From positions 37,206-101,205 of the forward strand of contig NZ_JANUCT010000010.1 in NCBI RefSeq assembly GCF_024808875.1: 64,000 nt of DNA. The letters run 5' to 3'. Origin of the DNA: Methylohalomonas lacus (GTDB taxonomy: Bacteria; Pseudomonadota; Gammaproteobacteria; Methylohalomonadales; Methylohalomonadaceae). Below, piece after piece: positions 1 to 8,352 of this stretch. The notes beneath the pieces were generated by a model. The model saw only the letters and a list, made by a program, of their open reading frames with translations, was not told where the DNA came from and made no database searches. Position 1 is the stretch's first letter. Each line of letters opens with the position of its first letter. The translations under genes were made by a program, and so were the position numbers.

Positions 1-351
1 AAAACGCCAACCCTGGCTAGTGAACACCAGTCGCTACTGGAAGCAGCCATCCAGCAGCTGAGCCAGGATAGCCTGTGCCTGGAAATCCGCCATTATCCCG
101 CGGTCGTTGCCACGGCAAACGGCGATACGCTGCATCTGCTCGTGATCATGCAACGCGAACTGACCCAGGCCGAGCGTCGCAACACCATGGCGACGCTGCA
201 ACAACTTGCCGAGCAGCACAACACGAAAATCGACGTCCTATTTTCGTCACCGAAAGTCTGGCGCGATCTGAAAAATCTGGTCAGCCCGTTCACCCACATC
301 GACCGCACCGCCGTCATCGACTGGCAGCTCGATAACCAGGGAATGCGCTAA
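1..351 (+). CDS. Hypothetical protein, 5'-truncated by window edge
   Basis: An open frame runs from the first base to a TAA at 349-351 and encodes at least 116 residues; the start lies outside the window. The visible part alternates helices and strands, with a hydrophobic strand (LHLLVIM) and a later DVLFSSPKVWRDLKNLVSPF segment. I do not recognise the family. It converges on the kinase-like gene on the other strand, about 65 bases away. Codon use matches the GC-rich neighbours, so it is probably a genuine gene. Confidence 0.6.
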   Translation, partial: KTPTLASEHQSLLEAAIQQLSQDSLCLEIRHYPAVVATANGDTLHLLVIMQRELTQAERRNTMATLQQLAEQHNTKIDVLFSSPKVWRDLKNLVSPFTHIDRTAVIDWQLDNQGMR

Positions 352-415
352 CAGTATCCAGCAAGAGTTTATTGGCAGAGCCGGGTACCACACAGAAGAT
401 TTACCACCTGACTGC

Positions 416-1150
416 TCATTCCCAGGACATCGTCTCCAGGTGTTCACGCAGGTGTGACGAACTGCGGAAACGCTTGAGGATCAAGGAACGCTTCAGACCA
501 CAGCAGATGCGCTTGACCGCGTCCGGCTGGCGCGAGTAATGCTTCTGCCCACCGAGCGCATCATAGAACAGCCGGACCATATCGAGAATATCCCCCTGAA
601 TGTTTTCACGCTTCGGATAGGACCAGTGAAACATGTCGAGCAACTTGAGTTCGAAACCGAGACCGAAGCGGCTGACGATAATATTGTCGGCATGCAGGTC
701 GCCGTGGTACTCACCCAGATGATGAATGGCCTCCATGCCCACCGCCAGCGCGTGCAGCAGGTGGATCGCCTGGAACGGACTCAGTCGACCGCCGCGCTGC
801 TTCTTCAGGAACTGCGATAACAGCTCGCCCTCGACGAACTCGGACACCAGCACCGTGATCGGGATGCCGCGGTAGGTGATGGTCTCCTCGGTGTGATACT
901 GGATGATGATCGGGCAGTGGCGCAGACGGTGGAGCTTGCAGGCGTAGGTGCGCGCGGTCTTGTTGCCCGGATTGCGCTGGGGATAGAACAGTTTGGCGGC
1001 ACGCTCGATGCCGGTATTGCGCTCACGGATCTGGTAGACCTCGCCCTCCCAGCCGGCACCAAGCTTTTCCACCACCTCGTATTTCTGGCTGATGGCGCGA
1101 CCCGGCTGCAGGTTGAAAGCGTCGATCCTGGATGATTTTCTGGCTGCCAT
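416..1150 (-). CDS. Protein kinase-like (RIO/lipopolysaccharide-kinase type) protein
   Basis: A 244-residue soluble protein with a compact kinase fold. A glycine-rich loop (GAGWEGEVYQ) lies at residues 31-40, a candidate ATP-binding Lys at 53 (AAKLFYP) and a catalytic-loop motif HGDLHADN at 149-156. The usual DFG is replaced by LLDMF near 170-174, which still supplies an Asp. This combination is typical of small RIO/Bud32/phosphotransferase-like bacterial kinases rather than classical Hanks kinases. The substrate is unknown. It is transcribed divergently from the bactofilin gene across a 230-base intergenic region. Activity is likely because Lys, Asp, Asn and the second Asp are all present. 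Confidence 0.7.
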   Translation of the reverse strand: MAARKSSRIDAFNLQPGRAISQKYEVVEKLGAGWEGEVYQIRERNTGIERAAKLFYPQRNPGNKTARTYACKLHRLRHCPIIIQYHTEETITYRGIPITVLVSEFVEGELLSQFLKKQRGGRLSPFQAIHLLHALAVGMEAIHHLGEYHGDLHADNIIVSRFGLGFELKLLDMFHWSYPKRENIQGDILDMVRLFYDALGGQKHYSRQPDAVKRICCGLKRSLILKRFRSSSHLREHLETMSWE

Positions 1151-1382
1151 GGCGCTCCCCTGAAAAGCCCGCTCATTGTATTACAGCGCCGTCCACGGAC
1201 AAGCTGGATAATGCGGCCCCGGTCGCGGCAGAGATTGAATGATTTGCTATGCCAGTCACAGTAATCAACCGGTAATTCGTGCTGGACGGGTAGACAGCGG
1301 CCGGTTCAGGCATATACTTTAAAAGGTGTCTCCTGGGGAGGAGGACAACCAGCGGTATAACCTCAACCCCAAGAGGACGACT

Positions 1383-2000
1383 ATGTTTGATTTCAACAAG
1401 CGCGACGCAGCCGCGAAAGACGACGACTTCTATCCCAACGACGAGGCAGCCATGGAAACCGGCAGCCCGCAACCGGCCCCGGCCCGTCAGGCCGCGACCA
1501 GCGGCCGCCGTGAAGCCGCGGTAATCGGCCCTTCCATTCACATCAATGGCGATCTCAGGGGCGAGGAAGACCTGATCATCGAGGGCGAGGTCAAGGGCAC
1601 GGTCAACCTCAAGCACAATGCCCTGACGATCGGCAGCCAGGGCAAGGTCACCGCCGACGTCTACGCCAACAGCATCAATGTTGACGGTTTCATGGAAGGT
1701 GACCTGTACGGCGCCGAACGCATCAGCATCCGCAAGACCGCGGAAGTGCGCGGCAATATCATCTCGCCGCGCGTCAGCCTGGAAGACGGCGCCCGCTTCA
1801 AGGGCTCGATCGAGATGGACCCGGAATCCGAGGCATTGCAGAAGGCCTTCGCCGACAACCGCGGCAACGGCAAGACCACCGCGTTCCCCGGCAAACAGGC
1901 AGGCAGCGGTGACAGCAAACCGGCCGCCAGCCCGGAATCGACCGCTTCAAGCAGCCCGGATACGACGGCGCAGGCCGCCAAGGGAGGCACCGCTGGTTGA
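1383..2000 (+). CDS. Bactofilin (polymer-forming cytoskeletal protein)
   Basis: Bactofilins polymerise without nucleotide into filaments that organise cell-envelope synthesis. This 205-residue protein has a disordered N-terminus, then a repetitive right-handed beta-helix domain at about residues 40-145 (for example IIEGEVKGTVNLKHNALTIG), then a Pro/Ser/Thr/Ala-rich disordered tail. I chose ATG 1383 because AAGAGGA sits just upstream. An in-frame GTG at 1326 would add 19 residues of non-bactofilin character. The next gene begins 22 bases after the stop, suggesting an operon. Confidence 0.92.
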   Translation: MFDFNKRDAAAKDDDFYPNDEAAMETGSPQPAPARQAATSGRREAAVIGPSIHINGDLRGEEDLIIEGEVKGTVNLKHNALTIGSQGKVTADVYANSINVDGFMEGDLYGAERISIRKTAEVRGNIISPRVSLEDGARFKGSIEMDPESEALQKAFADNRGNGKTTAFPGKQAGSGDSKPAASPESTASSSPDTTAQAAKGGTAG

Positions 2001-2021
2001 CGTAATCGCCCCTGAGCAGTC

Positions 2022-2657
2022 GTGAGTGCCGTCAGTACCGCCGTCGGGCGGAACGAACCTTTGGCGCCCGAGGCGCTGAAGGCGCCGCTGTTTGTTTCGC
2101 TCGCCGAGAAAATGCTCGCCGGTGGCCGCTGGGTCGTGCTCGATCTCGGGCCGGCGCAGGCGGCGACGATCGGCTTTCTCAACCAGTTCCGCTGCCGGCT
2201 GGAGATCGCCGACCTGCCGGTCTCCATCGAGTCGCTGAATGCCGAGGCGGACAAGGCACAGTGCCGACAGCTGGCCGAATCCGTCCTGCCGGCCTGCAGT
2301 TCGGAACCCGTTGACATGGTGCTGTGCTGGGATCTGCTCAACTACCTGCAGCGGCCAGCACTGACGGCGGTCATGGCCGAGATTGCCGGACGTGCACAGC
2401 CGGGTACACTGGTTCATGCGCTGATCGTCTATTCCGGCAAGCAGATGCCGGAACGACCCGGTCCGTACTACCCGGTGTGGGAAGCCGACGATGACGCCCT
2501 GACCTCGACCCGGCTGGCGAACATCCGCATGACCAGCCGCGAATGCGAGGCACCGCGCTATACGCCGGACGACCTGGCCCACTGCATGTCGGACTACCGC
2601 ATCGAGCGGGCCAAGCTGCTCAGCAATGGCATGCAGGAATTCCTGTTCCACTTGTAA
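2022..2657 (+). CDS. SAM-dependent methyltransferase-like protein
   Basis: A 211-residue protein starting at GTG 2022, 22 bases behind the bactofilin. It shows class I methyltransferase features: a motif-I-like strand WVVLDLGPAQ near residues 37-46 and a motif-IV-like VDMVLCWDLLNYL near 98-110. The glycine loop is poor (GPAQ instead of GxGxG), so SAM binding is uncertain. The C-terminal third is unrecognised. Co-transcription with bactofilin is likely from spacing; a role in envelope organisation is only inference. Confidence 0.6.
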   Translation: MSAVSTAVGRNEPLAPEALKAPLFVSLAEKMLAGGRWVVLDLGPAQAATIGFLNQFRCRLEIADLPVSIESLNAEADKAQCRQLAESVLPACSSEPVDMVLCWDLLNYLQRPALTAVMAEIAGRAQPGTLVHALIVYSGKQMPERPGPYYPVWEADDDALTSTRLANIRMTSRECEAPRYTPDDLAHCMSDYRIERAKLLSNGMQEFLFHL

Positions 2658-2704
2658 TCGTGTATCAGAACAACACGCCACCTGTCTGAATCCTGAAGTC
2701 ACCA

Positions 2705-3295
2705 ATGACGTACCGACTCGTTGTGATCCTGCTACTGGGCACCGCCCTGCTCGGCTGTACCAGCACCAAACAGACGCTGCCGGCCCGCAGCGCCACCGAA
2801 CAGCTGCTCATTTCCGGGGCCGCCGATGCAGCGGCAAGGAAACTGACACTCGAGCTGCCGGCAGATACGCGCGTCTGGCTGCAGACCTCGAGATTCAAGG
2901 ACGGCGACGGTCAATACGCCGTCGGCGCAATTCGCCAGCATTTGCTGGAACAGGACCTGCGCATGGCCAGGTCAGCGGACAGCGCCGACGTCATCGTCGA
3001 GGTGCGTGCCGGCGCCCTGTCCATCGACGAACGCCGAACCCTGTTCGGTACGCCCAGCATCGAAGTGCCGGTGCCGTTTGCGACAGCGCCCGAGCTGCCG
3101 GAACTCCCCCTCTTCAAGAAAGAGCAGCAGGAAGGCGTCGCCAAGATCGCGGCCTTTGCCTACGACGCGGATGACGGCGCGCTGATCGCCAGTACCGACC
3201 CGACCTTCGGCTTCTCCAACCTCACCCGCTGGCGCGTACTGCTGTTTGTCAGCTGGACCACCAGCGATCTCATACCCGCGGGCGCGCGTGACTAG
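2705..3295 (+). CDS. Predicted lipoprotein of unknown function
   Basis: A 196-residue protein with a textbook lipoprotein signal: a short charged start, a hydrophobic stretch and lipobox LLGC with the lipidated Cys at residue 18. The mature part contains TKQTLPARSATEQLLISGA, predicted to be periplasmic and membrane-anchored, followed by a mixed alpha/beta domain. It begins 47 bases after the methyltransferase-like gene in the same direction. No enzymatic motif is visible. Confidence 0.75.
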   Translation: MTYRLVVILLLGTALLGCTSTKQTLPARSATEQLLISGAADAAARKLTLELPADTRVWLQTSRFKDGDGQYAVGAIRQHLLEQDLRMARSADSADVIVEVRAGALSIDERRTLFGTPSIEVPVPFATAPELPELPLFKKEQQEGVAKIAAFAYDADDGALIASTDPTFGFSNLTRWRVLLFVSWTTSDLIPAGARD

Positions 3296-3319
3296 CCGCT
3301 TACCGGTACAGCTAAGCCG

Positions 3320-4516
3320 CTAGACATACTGACCCGCCGCATAACCCGACGCCCAGGCCCACTGGAAGTTGTGCCCGCCCAGGTGGCCCGTGACGTCGAC
3401 CACTTCGCCGATGAAATACAGACCCGGATGATCGCGGCAGGCCAGGGTCTTTGACGACAACGCTGTCGTATCAATACCGCCGAGCGTCACCTCGGCAGTG
3501 CGGTAACCCTCGGTACCGGACGGCCATACCGTCCACGGCTGGCAATGCGCCGCAACCTGCTCGATATCAGCGTCGCTCAGTTGGCCCAGCGGCTTATTCT
3601 CCAGCCACAGTTCGCACCAGCGCTGCGCCACGCGCCGGGTCAGTCGCTCGCCGAGCAGATTCTTCAATACCAGCTTTGGCCGCTGCTCGCGCTGCGCGCG
3701 TAGATGTTCGACCAGGTCCATGTCGGGGAACAGATCGATCTGCAGGGGCTGGCCGGGCTGCCAGTAACTCGATGCCTGCAGGATGGCCGGTCCACTCAGA
3801 CCCTTGTGGGTGAACAGGAGATTCTCGCGAAATTCGACGCCGTCTGCCGCCGTGACGCTATCCAGCGACACGCCGGCCAGGTCCTGCAACTGTTTCAGCT
3901 TGCGACCGTCGAAAGTCACCGGCACCAGCGCTGCCCGTGTCGGCTGCACCGGGATACCCAGCGAGTGCGCCAGTTCGTAGCCGAAACCGGTCGCACCCAT
4001 TTTCGGGATCGACAGCCCGCCGGTCGCGATCACCAGTGATTCGCAGGACAGCTCCCCTTGCGGCGTGACCAGCCGGTACGGCTCACCGGTTTGCGCTATG
4101 CGCACCGGCGAATGCGTGCGCACTGTAACTCCGGCAGCCGCGCACTCGGCCAGCAGCAGGCGGACGATGTCCTTTGACGACTCGTTGCAGAACAGCTGGC
4201 CGAGCTTCTTCTCGTGATAACCGATGCCATGCTTTTCCACCAGTGCGATGAAGTCCCATGGCGTATAGCGGCCCAGCGCTGATTTCATGAAATGCGGGTT
4301 CGCCGAGATGAAATTCTCCGGCGTCGAATACAGGTTGGTGAAATTGCAGCGCCCGCCGCCGGACATGAGAATCTTCTTGCCGACCCGGTTGGCATGATCC
4401 AGCACCAGCACCCGCCGGCCGCGCTGACCGGCCGTGATCGCGCACATCAATCCGGCCGCGCCGGCGCCGACGATGATCACATCATAATGGGGAATATTGG
4501 CGCTTGCGTCTGACAT
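3320..4516 (-). CDS. BaiN/RdsA-family (HI0933-like) FAD-dependent oxidoreductase
   Basis: A 398-residue soluble flavoprotein. The N-terminus has the dinucleotide-binding fold with GAGAAGLMCAI (residues 17-27), then the family hallmark KILMSGGGRCNFTN near 47-60. The C-terminal signature GLYFIGEVVDVTGHLGGHNF is also present, followed by a WAWASGYAAG segment. Length and motifs match the YhiN/HI0933 family, whose physiological substrate in most bacteria is unknown. It is divergent from the mgtE-like gene. The product name is confident; the role is not. Confidence 0.9.
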   Translation of the reverse strand: MSDASANIPHYDVIIVGAGAAGLMCAITAGQRGRRVLVLDHANRVGKKILMSGGGRCNFTNLYSTPENFISANPHFMKSALGRYTPWDFIALVEKHGIGYHEKKLGQLFCNESSKDIVRLLLAECAAAGVTVRTHSPVRIAQTGEPYRLVTPQGELSCESLVIATGGLSIPKMGATGFGYELAHSLGIPVQPTRAALVPVTFDGRKLKQLQDLAGVSLDSVTAADGVEFRENLLFTHKGLSGPAILQASSYWQPGQPLQIDLFPDMDLVEHLRAQREQRPKLVLKNLLGERLTRRVAQRWCELWLENKPLGQLSDADIEQVAAHCQPWTVWPSGTEGYRTAEVTLGGIDTTALSSKTLACRDHPGLYFIGEVVDVTGHLGGHNFQWAWASGYAAGQYV

Positions 4517-4710
4517 CGACGCTATTTTACGCGAGCGGCAGGCCGGCGCGTCACTATATATTCCCTGTATTCCCTCGATTCAGCCATGGCGCCGAAGCAG
4601 ACCACCGCACCGGTTCGAATGACCTTGCCTCCGGGAAAGCCATGGTTTGCGGCCGTTGCCGGGCTTGCCTGTATACTGGATGCATACAGCCCATCTCCAA
4701 GGAGCAGATC

Positions 4711-5889
4711 ATGCCGCGCAGCCCGGGAATGATTGAACTGGTCGACGACATCAAGCTGAAAACACCGGAAGATGCCGCCGAGCAACTGGCGAAAATGCCG
4801 CCTGACGAAATCCAGTTCGTGCTCTCACGTCTGAATAGCGAGCAGGCTAACAAGATCGCCTCACATCTCGCTGAAAGCGCCACGCCCGAGGATCAGGCAA
4901 CCCGGGCGGTCATCTCCGGCCTTGAAGAAACCGTCGGCGAGCTGATGACCACCACGCCCGCCATCCTGCCGTCCAGCTATACGGTGGCCGAAGCGCTCAC
5001 GTTTCTCGTCAAGAGCACGGACATCAGCGAGATCAGCTATATATTCACCACCGAGGAAGAGCGCCTGGTCGGCGTGGTCGGCATGCGCGATCTGTTGCTG
5101 GCCAAACCGTCGCAAACACTGGCCGACATCATGCTCAAAAAGCCCTTCACGTTTGACCCGAACACATCGGTCCAGGAAGCAGTGAGCGAGGCCATGTACC
5201 GGCACTATCCCTTGTACCCGGTCGTCGATAACGACGGGCGTATCGTCGGCGTGGTGCATGGCTGGAAACTGTACGAACGTATCGCCTCGGAGATCAGCGG
5301 CCAGGCTGGCAGTCAGTATGGTGTCGACAAGGAGGAACAGATCAGTACTTCGGTATTACAGGCATTCCGCATGCGTCACCCGTGGCTATTGATCAACCTG
5401 GTCACGGCATTCGCAGCCGCTTTCGTCGTCGGCATGTTCGAGGATACCATCACGCAGGTCGTTGCACTGGCCGTATTCCTGCCTGTACTGGCAGGCCAGA
5501 GCGGTAACACCGGCTGTCAGGCGTTGGCGATTACGCTACGCGGCATCACACTCGGCCAGTTGCGTGACTACCCGGTTCGCAAACTGTTGCGCAAGGAAAT
5601 TCTTTTAGGCGCACTCAACGGTGCCATAGTCGGCTTGATAGCGGGTATCGCCATGTTCGGTTACGCCATGGCAACCGAGTCCATGCAGCCACTGACACTG
5701 GGGATCGTAATAGTACTTGCCATGACCGGCGCCTGCATCGGCAGCGGCATTTTCGGCGTCATGGTGCCGCTGGTTCTCAAACGCTTCGGCGCCGACCCGG
5801 CCACCGCCAGCAGCATCTTCCTGACCACGTTTACCGATATCATCGGCATGGGTCTAATGCTGTTTCTGGCAACGATAATGATCTTGTAA
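4711..5889 (+). CDS. mgtE: MgtE-type magnesium transporter
   Basis: This is a 392-residue Mg2+ channel/transporter. An N-terminal helical domain is followed by two CBS domains (about residues 80-200) that sense Mg2+. A five-helix membrane domain (about 225-392) carries the conserved pore motif AGQSGNTGCQAL and the last-helix TDIIGMG acidic site. ATG 4711 is chosen because AAGGAG lies upstream; an upstream in-frame extension has no family similarity. The N-domain is short (roughly 75-80 residues against about 130 in typical MgtE), so the cytosolic gate may be reduced. Confidence 0.9.
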   Translation: MPRSPGMIELVDDIKLKTPEDAAEQLAKMPPDEIQFVLSRLNSEQANKIASHLAESATPEDQATRAVISGLEETVGELMTTTPAILPSSYTVAEALTFLVKSTDISEISYIFTTEEERLVGVVGMRDLLLAKPSQTLADIMLKKPFTFDPNTSVQEAVSEAMYRHYPLYPVVDNDGRIVGVVHGWKLYERIASEISGQAGSQYGVDKEEQISTSVLQAFRMRHPWLLINLVTAFAAAFVVGMFEDTITQVVALAVFLPVLAGQSGNTGCQALAITLRGITLGQLRDYPVRKLLRKEILLGALNGAIVGLIAGIAMFGYAMATESMQPLTLGIVIVLAMTGACIGSGIFGVMVPLVLKRFGADPATASSIFLTTFTDIIGMGLMLFLATIMIL

Positions 5890-5992
5890 CAGCCTCAAGG
5901 GGCACGGACACCACTTTCAAGGGCATTTCATGGAATTACTGAGGCTTGTTTGAACCAGAATGCCTGCAGGAGGGTGCCCCTGCCATGCACGG

Positions 5993-6478
5993 TCATGGGG
6001 CTGTAGTACGACTACGCACGGGAATGTCAAAATGCAGTACGTTCTCCTTGCTTCCCAGCCTGGAGTACAAAGCAATCGCTGCCTCGTCTTCGGGCCCGGT
6101 ATCGGCCTGCACAAAGATGGTATAAGCCCCGCGATCAACCGCTATGTTCTTCAGTTCCTGGATCAACGCAGTTGCAATGCCTTGTCGTCTGTGCGCCTCC
6201 AAAACCGCGAGATCGTATATATAGATCTCACTGCGCTCCTGTTCAAATTTCCTGAGTTCATAAGCAGCAAGACCTCCTATAACCTGCTCGTCCTTCAGGG
6301 CAACTAGTGCAATGAAATAGCCGCTTCCAAGTAGCTGTTGTATGTAGTCAGTACAGGGCCGGTTTCTGATATAAGCCTCCAGATCACTGAAGACTTCTCC
6401 GAAGATCTTCAACAAGGCATCCATCAAACCCGGATTTTCCTGGGTGATCTGGCGTATTCTCCAGTGAAACTCCATCAT
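5993..6478 (-). CDS. AAC(3)-I-like aminoglycoside N-acetyltransferase (GNAT)
   Basis: A 161-residue GNAT-fold protein. From memory of the AAC(3)-Ia family, it shares long diagnostic stretches with gentamicin 3-N-acetyltransferases: KFEQERSEIYIYDLAV, EAHRRQGIATALI (acetyl-CoA binding RRQGIA) and the C-terminal LHFDI. Members acetylate the 3-amino group of 2-deoxystreptamine aminoglycosides. AAGGGTGG precedes the ATG. It lies 27 bases downstream of a second GNAT gene in an AT-richer patch, suggesting horizontal acquisition. Resistance activity cannot be asserted; related chromosomal proteins may use other amines. Confidence 0.85.
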   Translation of the reverse strand: MMEFHWRIRQITQENPGLMDALLKIFGEVFSDLEAYIRNRPCTDYIQQLLGSGYFIALVALKDEQVIGGLAAYELRKFEQERSEIYIYDLAVLEAHRRQGIATALIQELKNIAVDRGAYTIFVQADTGPEDEAAIALYSRLGSKENVLHFDIPVRSRTTAP

Positions 6479-6505
6479 AAACGGCCACCCTTGGATCCTA
6501 TGGTA

Positions 6506-6967
6506 TCAATGTTCACCGGCATTGCTTGTCGGTGCCCGGCACAGCCTTGTCAGGTTTTTTTCCATCTTGATGGTGGGACCATTTTTTTCGACCACTTGAA
6601 AATCCAACCTTTCATAGAGTTTTGCAGCTGGATTATCCACAAACGTAGTGAGCTTGATTACAGTGTCTCTGTGCCTGTCCAGAAAGTCGGAGAGAATTTT
6701 TCCCCCTATGCCTCGCCCCTGATAACGGGACGCTATTTGTAGGTTATCAATATAAATTGAATCTTCGCTAACCTTGCAGCAAAAATATCCGATCCGTTGC
6801 CCGTGAACCAGCAGGATTTGAATATTCTCTATAACAAACCCTTTACGAAACTCCGAGTCGACCCATCCTCCCCAATGACGACAGAATAAATCGTACATAT
6901 TCTGCTTTGTAAGATCGTAGCAAAATTCATAGTCGTCTTCGGTCGCTTGTCGTAATCCATATTCCAT
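6506..6967 (-). CDS. GNAT family N-acetyltransferase
   Basis: A 153-residue single-domain GNAT. The acetyl-CoA pyrophosphate-binding motif is SRYQGRGIGGKIL (about residues 80-92), preceded by the strand IYIDNLQI and followed by VDNPAAKLYERLDFQVVEK, typical of the family's last strand/helix. The substrate is unknown. It is AT-rich compared with core genes and lies directly upstream of the AAC(3)-I-like gene, so the two are likely co-transcribed. The 145 bases upstream contain GTTAGGC, discussed as a weak integron attC candidate. Confidence 0.85.
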   Translation of the reverse strand: MEYGLRQATEDDYEFCYDLTKQNMYDLFCRHWGGWVDSEFRKGFVIENIQILLVHGQRIGYFCCKVSEDSIYIDNLQIASRYQGRGIGGKILSDFLDRHRDTVIKLTTFVDNPAAKLYERLDFQVVEKNGPTIKMEKNLTRLCRAPTSNAGEH

Positions 6968-7112
6968 ATATTTGAACTTTCTGGCTCAGAGCCTAACTGT
7001 AAGTCAAACGGTAGCGACAAACCCAAAATTAGCTTGAGTGACTTTAATATTAGGGCGAAAAACTCTGCAAGGGTGTACTGGATTTAAATAACTCTTCGGT
7101 ATTCATGGATTG

Positions 7113-7562
7113 CTAGTAATTCAAGCTGATCGTTAGATCCAGATTTTGGCCGTCGTACGGAAAGCTGGCAGCCTCAAACGAAGGGGCGCTCATCGAGGCT
7201 TTTGCGTCATTTGAAAAGCCGTAGCCTTCCCTGGGGAGACCCAACCAATTAGTGTCCAGCTTGCCGTCCATATTTTCATCATGAATGACGGCCAACGCAT
7301 ATGTTCCCGACGGTATATCCAGAAAGTCACAGCGCGCCTGCGTATCCCGAACTTTTATCATCATGATATTAGTCGCGTAGCGCAAAAACTCAGCAGGGAA
7401 GCCCTCAGGTGCTTCGAAAAGCGCGCAAGCTACTGCTCCGGTGCTATTTCTGATATCCAGGATTTTAACATGAATCCCAGGACACGGCGCTTGGGCAAAG
7501 GCGATAGCAGGCAGCTTCATAAACATCAGTAGCACACACAAAGTCAATCTACGAACTATCAT
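7113..7562 (-). CDS. DUF2141 family secreted protein
   Basis: A 149-residue protein with a Sec signal peptide (residues 1-23, cleavage after AIAFA). The mature part matches the DUF2141 pattern: VKILDIRNSTGAVACALF, then SGTYALAVIHDENMDGKLD, then GLPREGYGFSNDA. The function of this family is unknown; it is predicted periplasmic or outer-membrane-associated. It is part of the AT-richer accessory patch and in the same orientation as the two acetyltransferases downstream. Confidence 0.85.
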   Translation of the reverse strand: MIVRRLTLCVLLMFMKLPAIAFAQAPCPGIHVKILDIRNSTGAVACALFEAPEGFPAEFLRYATNIMMIKVRDTQARCDFLDIPSGTYALAVIHDENMDGKLDTNWLGLPREGYGFSNDAKASMSAPSFEAASFPYDGQNLDLTISLNY

Positions 7563-8352
7563 AGGATCTGTGTCAGCAGATAACTGACTGTGCAGGCCAA
7601 CCGGGAATTTCGATTACTTGACTTACCCATGATATTCCTAATATGGGTTCTACATTGTTTCCGCAAACGTTTAAGTTAAGCGTAGTCATTGTGTTGATAC
7701 ATTTCCAGTTATCGCCATTCAACAGAGTCATAGACGCGCTCAATGTAATCCAGGACATCCTTACTGGTTAAGGCCAGCTCAGGCGTCGACCCCGGTTTGC
7801 CTGATAAGCAAAAAGAGGTCGGGATGGTTGTTACCATATTCGATAATTTCACCACCAGTATATAGACTAAATCCGGACGCTTATCATGGCGATGAATGGC
7901 AATCATACCGCCCGGCTCGATCGTGGTCCGGCGCGTGAAACTGTTGCCTGAACGCGGCCGGCAATACATTGGCCAGTTCCAGGGCATTCAGCTATTTGCT
8001 CGCCATGATTCTTCGAATCCTGGCCGGTTCCTCAAGGCTAAGCTTGGCGGCGGTCCGTATTCACCCTGGGACACAACCTGATCGCTGACATCATGCGCCC
8101 TGGCGGTAAGACGCAATAAGAACCATCCTGGCAATGGACTAAGACCCTGATTCAACACTCGTTTGCACATGTATAGCACGCGATCCTCCCCAGCTTGCTT
8201 GGTTACCGGCTATCGCCAATACCTAGATATTGACAAAGGCTGCTTGCGGATTTGAGCCCGATTATGGTCGCATGTTCTAATCACCATGTTGCGCTTGTGC
8301 AGTATGAAACGGCCTTGTTCACGAAATCAACGACAACGAAGAAGGAGATATC
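7563..8352. other. Gene-poor accessory stretch
   Basis: Apart from the cupin remnant at 7779-7987, I see no intact gene here. Short open frames on both strands lack ribosome sites and family similarity. The composition is AT-richer than the core. A minus-strand frame at 7988-8179 could be more gene debris but is unrecognisable. The last 15 bases hold the strong ribosome site of the next gene. Confidence 0.5.
7779..7987 (-). pseudogene. Frameshifted cupin-domain protein remnant
   Basis: On the minus strand one frame reads GNSFTRRTTIEPGGMIAIHRH followed by KRPDLVYIL, the first metal-binding motif region of a cupin. The continuation expected from the family, GGEIIEYGNNHPDLFLL, is present but in another frame, implying loss of one base near 7857. 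The shifted frame stops at 7779. No complete cupin barrel remains, and the upstream start is not clear. I interpret it as a decayed gene. Confidence 0.6.

Noticed and set aside
1326..1382. Upstream in-frame GTG start for bactofilin
   Set aside because: ATG 1383 has a better ribosome site and the extra residues do not fit a bactofilin N-terminus.
7573..7758. Minus-strand frame of 61 codons
   Set aside because: No start signal or similarity; probably random in the AT-rich patch.
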